Shown in pieces: positions 63,015 to 64,000 of a DNA stretch of 64,000 bases; within the stretch, counting starts at the first letter, position 1, and every line of letters begins with the position of its first letter. Both the position numbers and the translations under genes were made by a program. Source of the DNA: Bdellovibrio sp. GT3. Lineage in GTDB: Bacteria > Bdellovibrionota > Bdellovibrionia > Bdellovibrionales > Bdellovibrionaceae. The notes under the pieces were generated by a model. It had not been told where the DNA came from and did no database searches. It was given only the letters and a program-made list of their open reading frames with translations. The stretch covers positions 1 to 64,000 of the forward strand of contig NZ_JBBNAD010000004.1 of the NCBI RefSeq assembly GCF_037996765.1. Reading direction: 5' to 3'.

Positions 63015-64000
63015 ATGGCCGCGGAATCGAACCCACAAATCGATCCTCAAAAGCGCTATGAGACGCTGTTTAATTCGCGTATCGTGGGTATTCTTATCAG
63101 CAACCTCAAAGGGGAAATCCTCGAAGCGAATGATTATTTTTTAGAGATGCTGGGCTACAATCGCGACCTCTTTAAAAACAACAAATTCAATTGGCACGAG
63201 ATGACTCCTCCTGAGTACATAGAAATGAGTATCGAGGCCCGGCAGCGTCTTTCTAAAAGTGGCGACTATGTCACTTTGGAAAAAGCCTATTATCACCGGG
63301 ATGGGCATCTTGTTTATGTACGTTTGGGGTCCACTATTTTAGAGGGTGATGTCGTCATCACTTTGATTCAGGACGTAACTACAAGAAAAGCAGTCGAAAA
63401 AAAACTGGAAGAAATTCTGGGAAATCTGGAGGAGCGTGTCGAGGCGCGCACTCATCAACTGGCAGAGTCTGAATCATTTCTTTCGACCATTATCGAAAAC
63501 ATGCCCTCAATGGTATTCGTAAAGTCCGCTGAAGATTTGCGCTTTGTTCGTTTGAATCGTGCCGGAGAAAAACTTTTGGGGATTTCCCGTGAGGAGTTTG
63601 TCGGAAAAACGGATTTTGATTTTTTTAGCAAAGAGGTGGCTGAAGGATTTCGAGCTATAGATCGAAAAGTTTTAAACGGAGAGTTGCCTTTCGCGCTGAC
63701 CGAGGACACGTTGCCCACTCGAAGCGGCATTCGATTTATCAGTACTATCAAGCTGGTGATTGTGGATAAGAGCGGCAAGCCACAATACCTGCTTGGAGTG
63801 ACCGAAGACATCACGGAACGAAAAGAGCTGGAAAGACAGCGCGAAGAGCTGGTACGGGCTCAGGCGGAAAAAGAGCTGGCGGAAGCCCAGGCGCGCCAGG
63901 CAAGTTTCATTTCCGATTTGACCTTTGCGATTTCACATACCTTTGATTTGTCCGAGATGTTGAAGGCGTTTACTGAAAAAATGGTGCCGGTGTTCTGTGA
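63015..64000 (+). CDS. PAS-domain sensor protein, probably histidine kinase (partial)
   Basis: The frame from ATG 63015 (GAGAGG 6 bases upstream) stays open to the window end, giving 328 residues. A first PAS domain (about 12-125: YETLFNSRIVGILISNLKGE to LIQDVTTRK), a coiled coil, a second PAS domain (about 155-265: FLSTIIENMPSMVFVKSAED to LGVTEDITERK) and a second coiled coil are visible. The last residues (ISDLTFAISHTFDLSEMLKA) look like the beginning of a GAF domain. No kinase domain is seen because the sequence ends; the layout suggests a sensor kinase or a cyclic-di-GMP enzyme. Confidence 0.85.
   Translation, partial: MAAESNPQIDPQKRYETLFNSRIVGILISNLKGEILEANDYFLEMLGYNRDLFKNNKFNWHEMTPPEYIEMSIEARQRLSKSGDYVTLEKAYYHRDGHLVYVRLGSTILEGDVVITLIQDVTTRKAVEKKLEEILGNLEERVEARTHQLAESESFLSTIIENMPSMVFVKSAEDLRFVRLNRAGEKLLGISREEFVGKTDFDFFSKEVAEGFRAIDRKVLNGELPFALTEDTLPTRSGIRFISTIKLVIVDKSGKPQYLLGVTEDITERKELERQREELVRAQAEKELAEAQARQASFISDLTFAISHTFDLSEMLKAFTEKMVPVFC

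Noticed and set aside
63020-63060. Sequence resembling tRNA T-loop text (GGAATCGAACCCACAAATCGATCC)
   Set aside because: No matching acceptor, anticodon or D-arm can be formed; it is the beginning of the PAS protein's coding region.

Overview
The window looks like about 64 kb of chromosome from a Bdellovibrio-type predatory bacterium (Bdellovibrionota). The evidence is a ferroportin homologue that closely resembles, from memory, the structurally characterised Bdellovibrio protein BbFPN, together with many secreted hydrolases and lipoproteins, a short flagellin, a FliG-like protein, chemotaxis and phosphorelay genes, and a Gram-negative envelope gene set. The species call is inference; no database was searched.

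Layout. 0-10 kb: envelope and secreted proteins (VWA-type lipoprotein behind a sigma-54-like promoter, FliG-like protein, secreted alpha/beta hydrolase, OmpA protein, papain-like secreted protein, YceI, oligopeptidase B). 10-21 kb: flagellin, MAPEG protein, pterin dehydratase, flavin reductase, DUF72 protein, FAD/Rieske oxidoreductase, methyl-accepting protein coupled to a thioredoxin-like protein, a lipoyl-less E2-type acyltransferase, and a hybrid kinase divergent from an OmpR-type regulator. 21-31 kb: lipoprotein, Ntn-hydrolase of the bile-salt-hydrolase family, double ATPase of a peptide ABC transporter, methyltransferase, PAS protein, patatin autotransporter (type Vd) and an AI-2E family permease. 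31-37.5 kb: complete three-gene RND drug efflux operon. 37.5-44.8 kb: small zinc-ribbon protein, secreted subtilase, malate dehydrogenase, class II amidotransferase and small envelope proteins.

44.9-54.1 kb is the accessory part: a metal-export cassette bounded on both sides by pieces of a serine recombinase and ending at the 3' end of tRNA-Pro(UGG). A minus-strand operon runs CsoR-type sensor, His-rich secreted protein, heavy-metal RND pump, small periplasmic protein, TolC-like channel and a small secreted protein. Ferroportin and a second CsoR-like protein run divergently. No membrane-fusion adaptor gene is present. The 29 bp between the divergent starts contain an inverted repeat that is a good operator candidate. 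A start-less gene remnant and a 56-codon gene translationally coupled to the recombinase fragment sit at the left edge.

54-64 kb returns to core genome: S18, L28 and an L24-like protein, a nitrilase-family amidase, ETF-ubiquinone oxidoreductase, a THUMP methyltransferase, small secreted proteins and the start of a PAS sensor kinase cut by the window end. Between L24 and the amidase lies a small secreted-protein gene whose signal peptide is interrupted at a T8 tract directly behind a terminator-like hairpin; one extra T would restore a normal preprotein. This is either a homopolymer sequencing error, a recent frameshift, or slippage-controlled expression.

Most genes are closely packed, often with 1-11 base overlaps, and rho-independent hairpins separate most transcription units.
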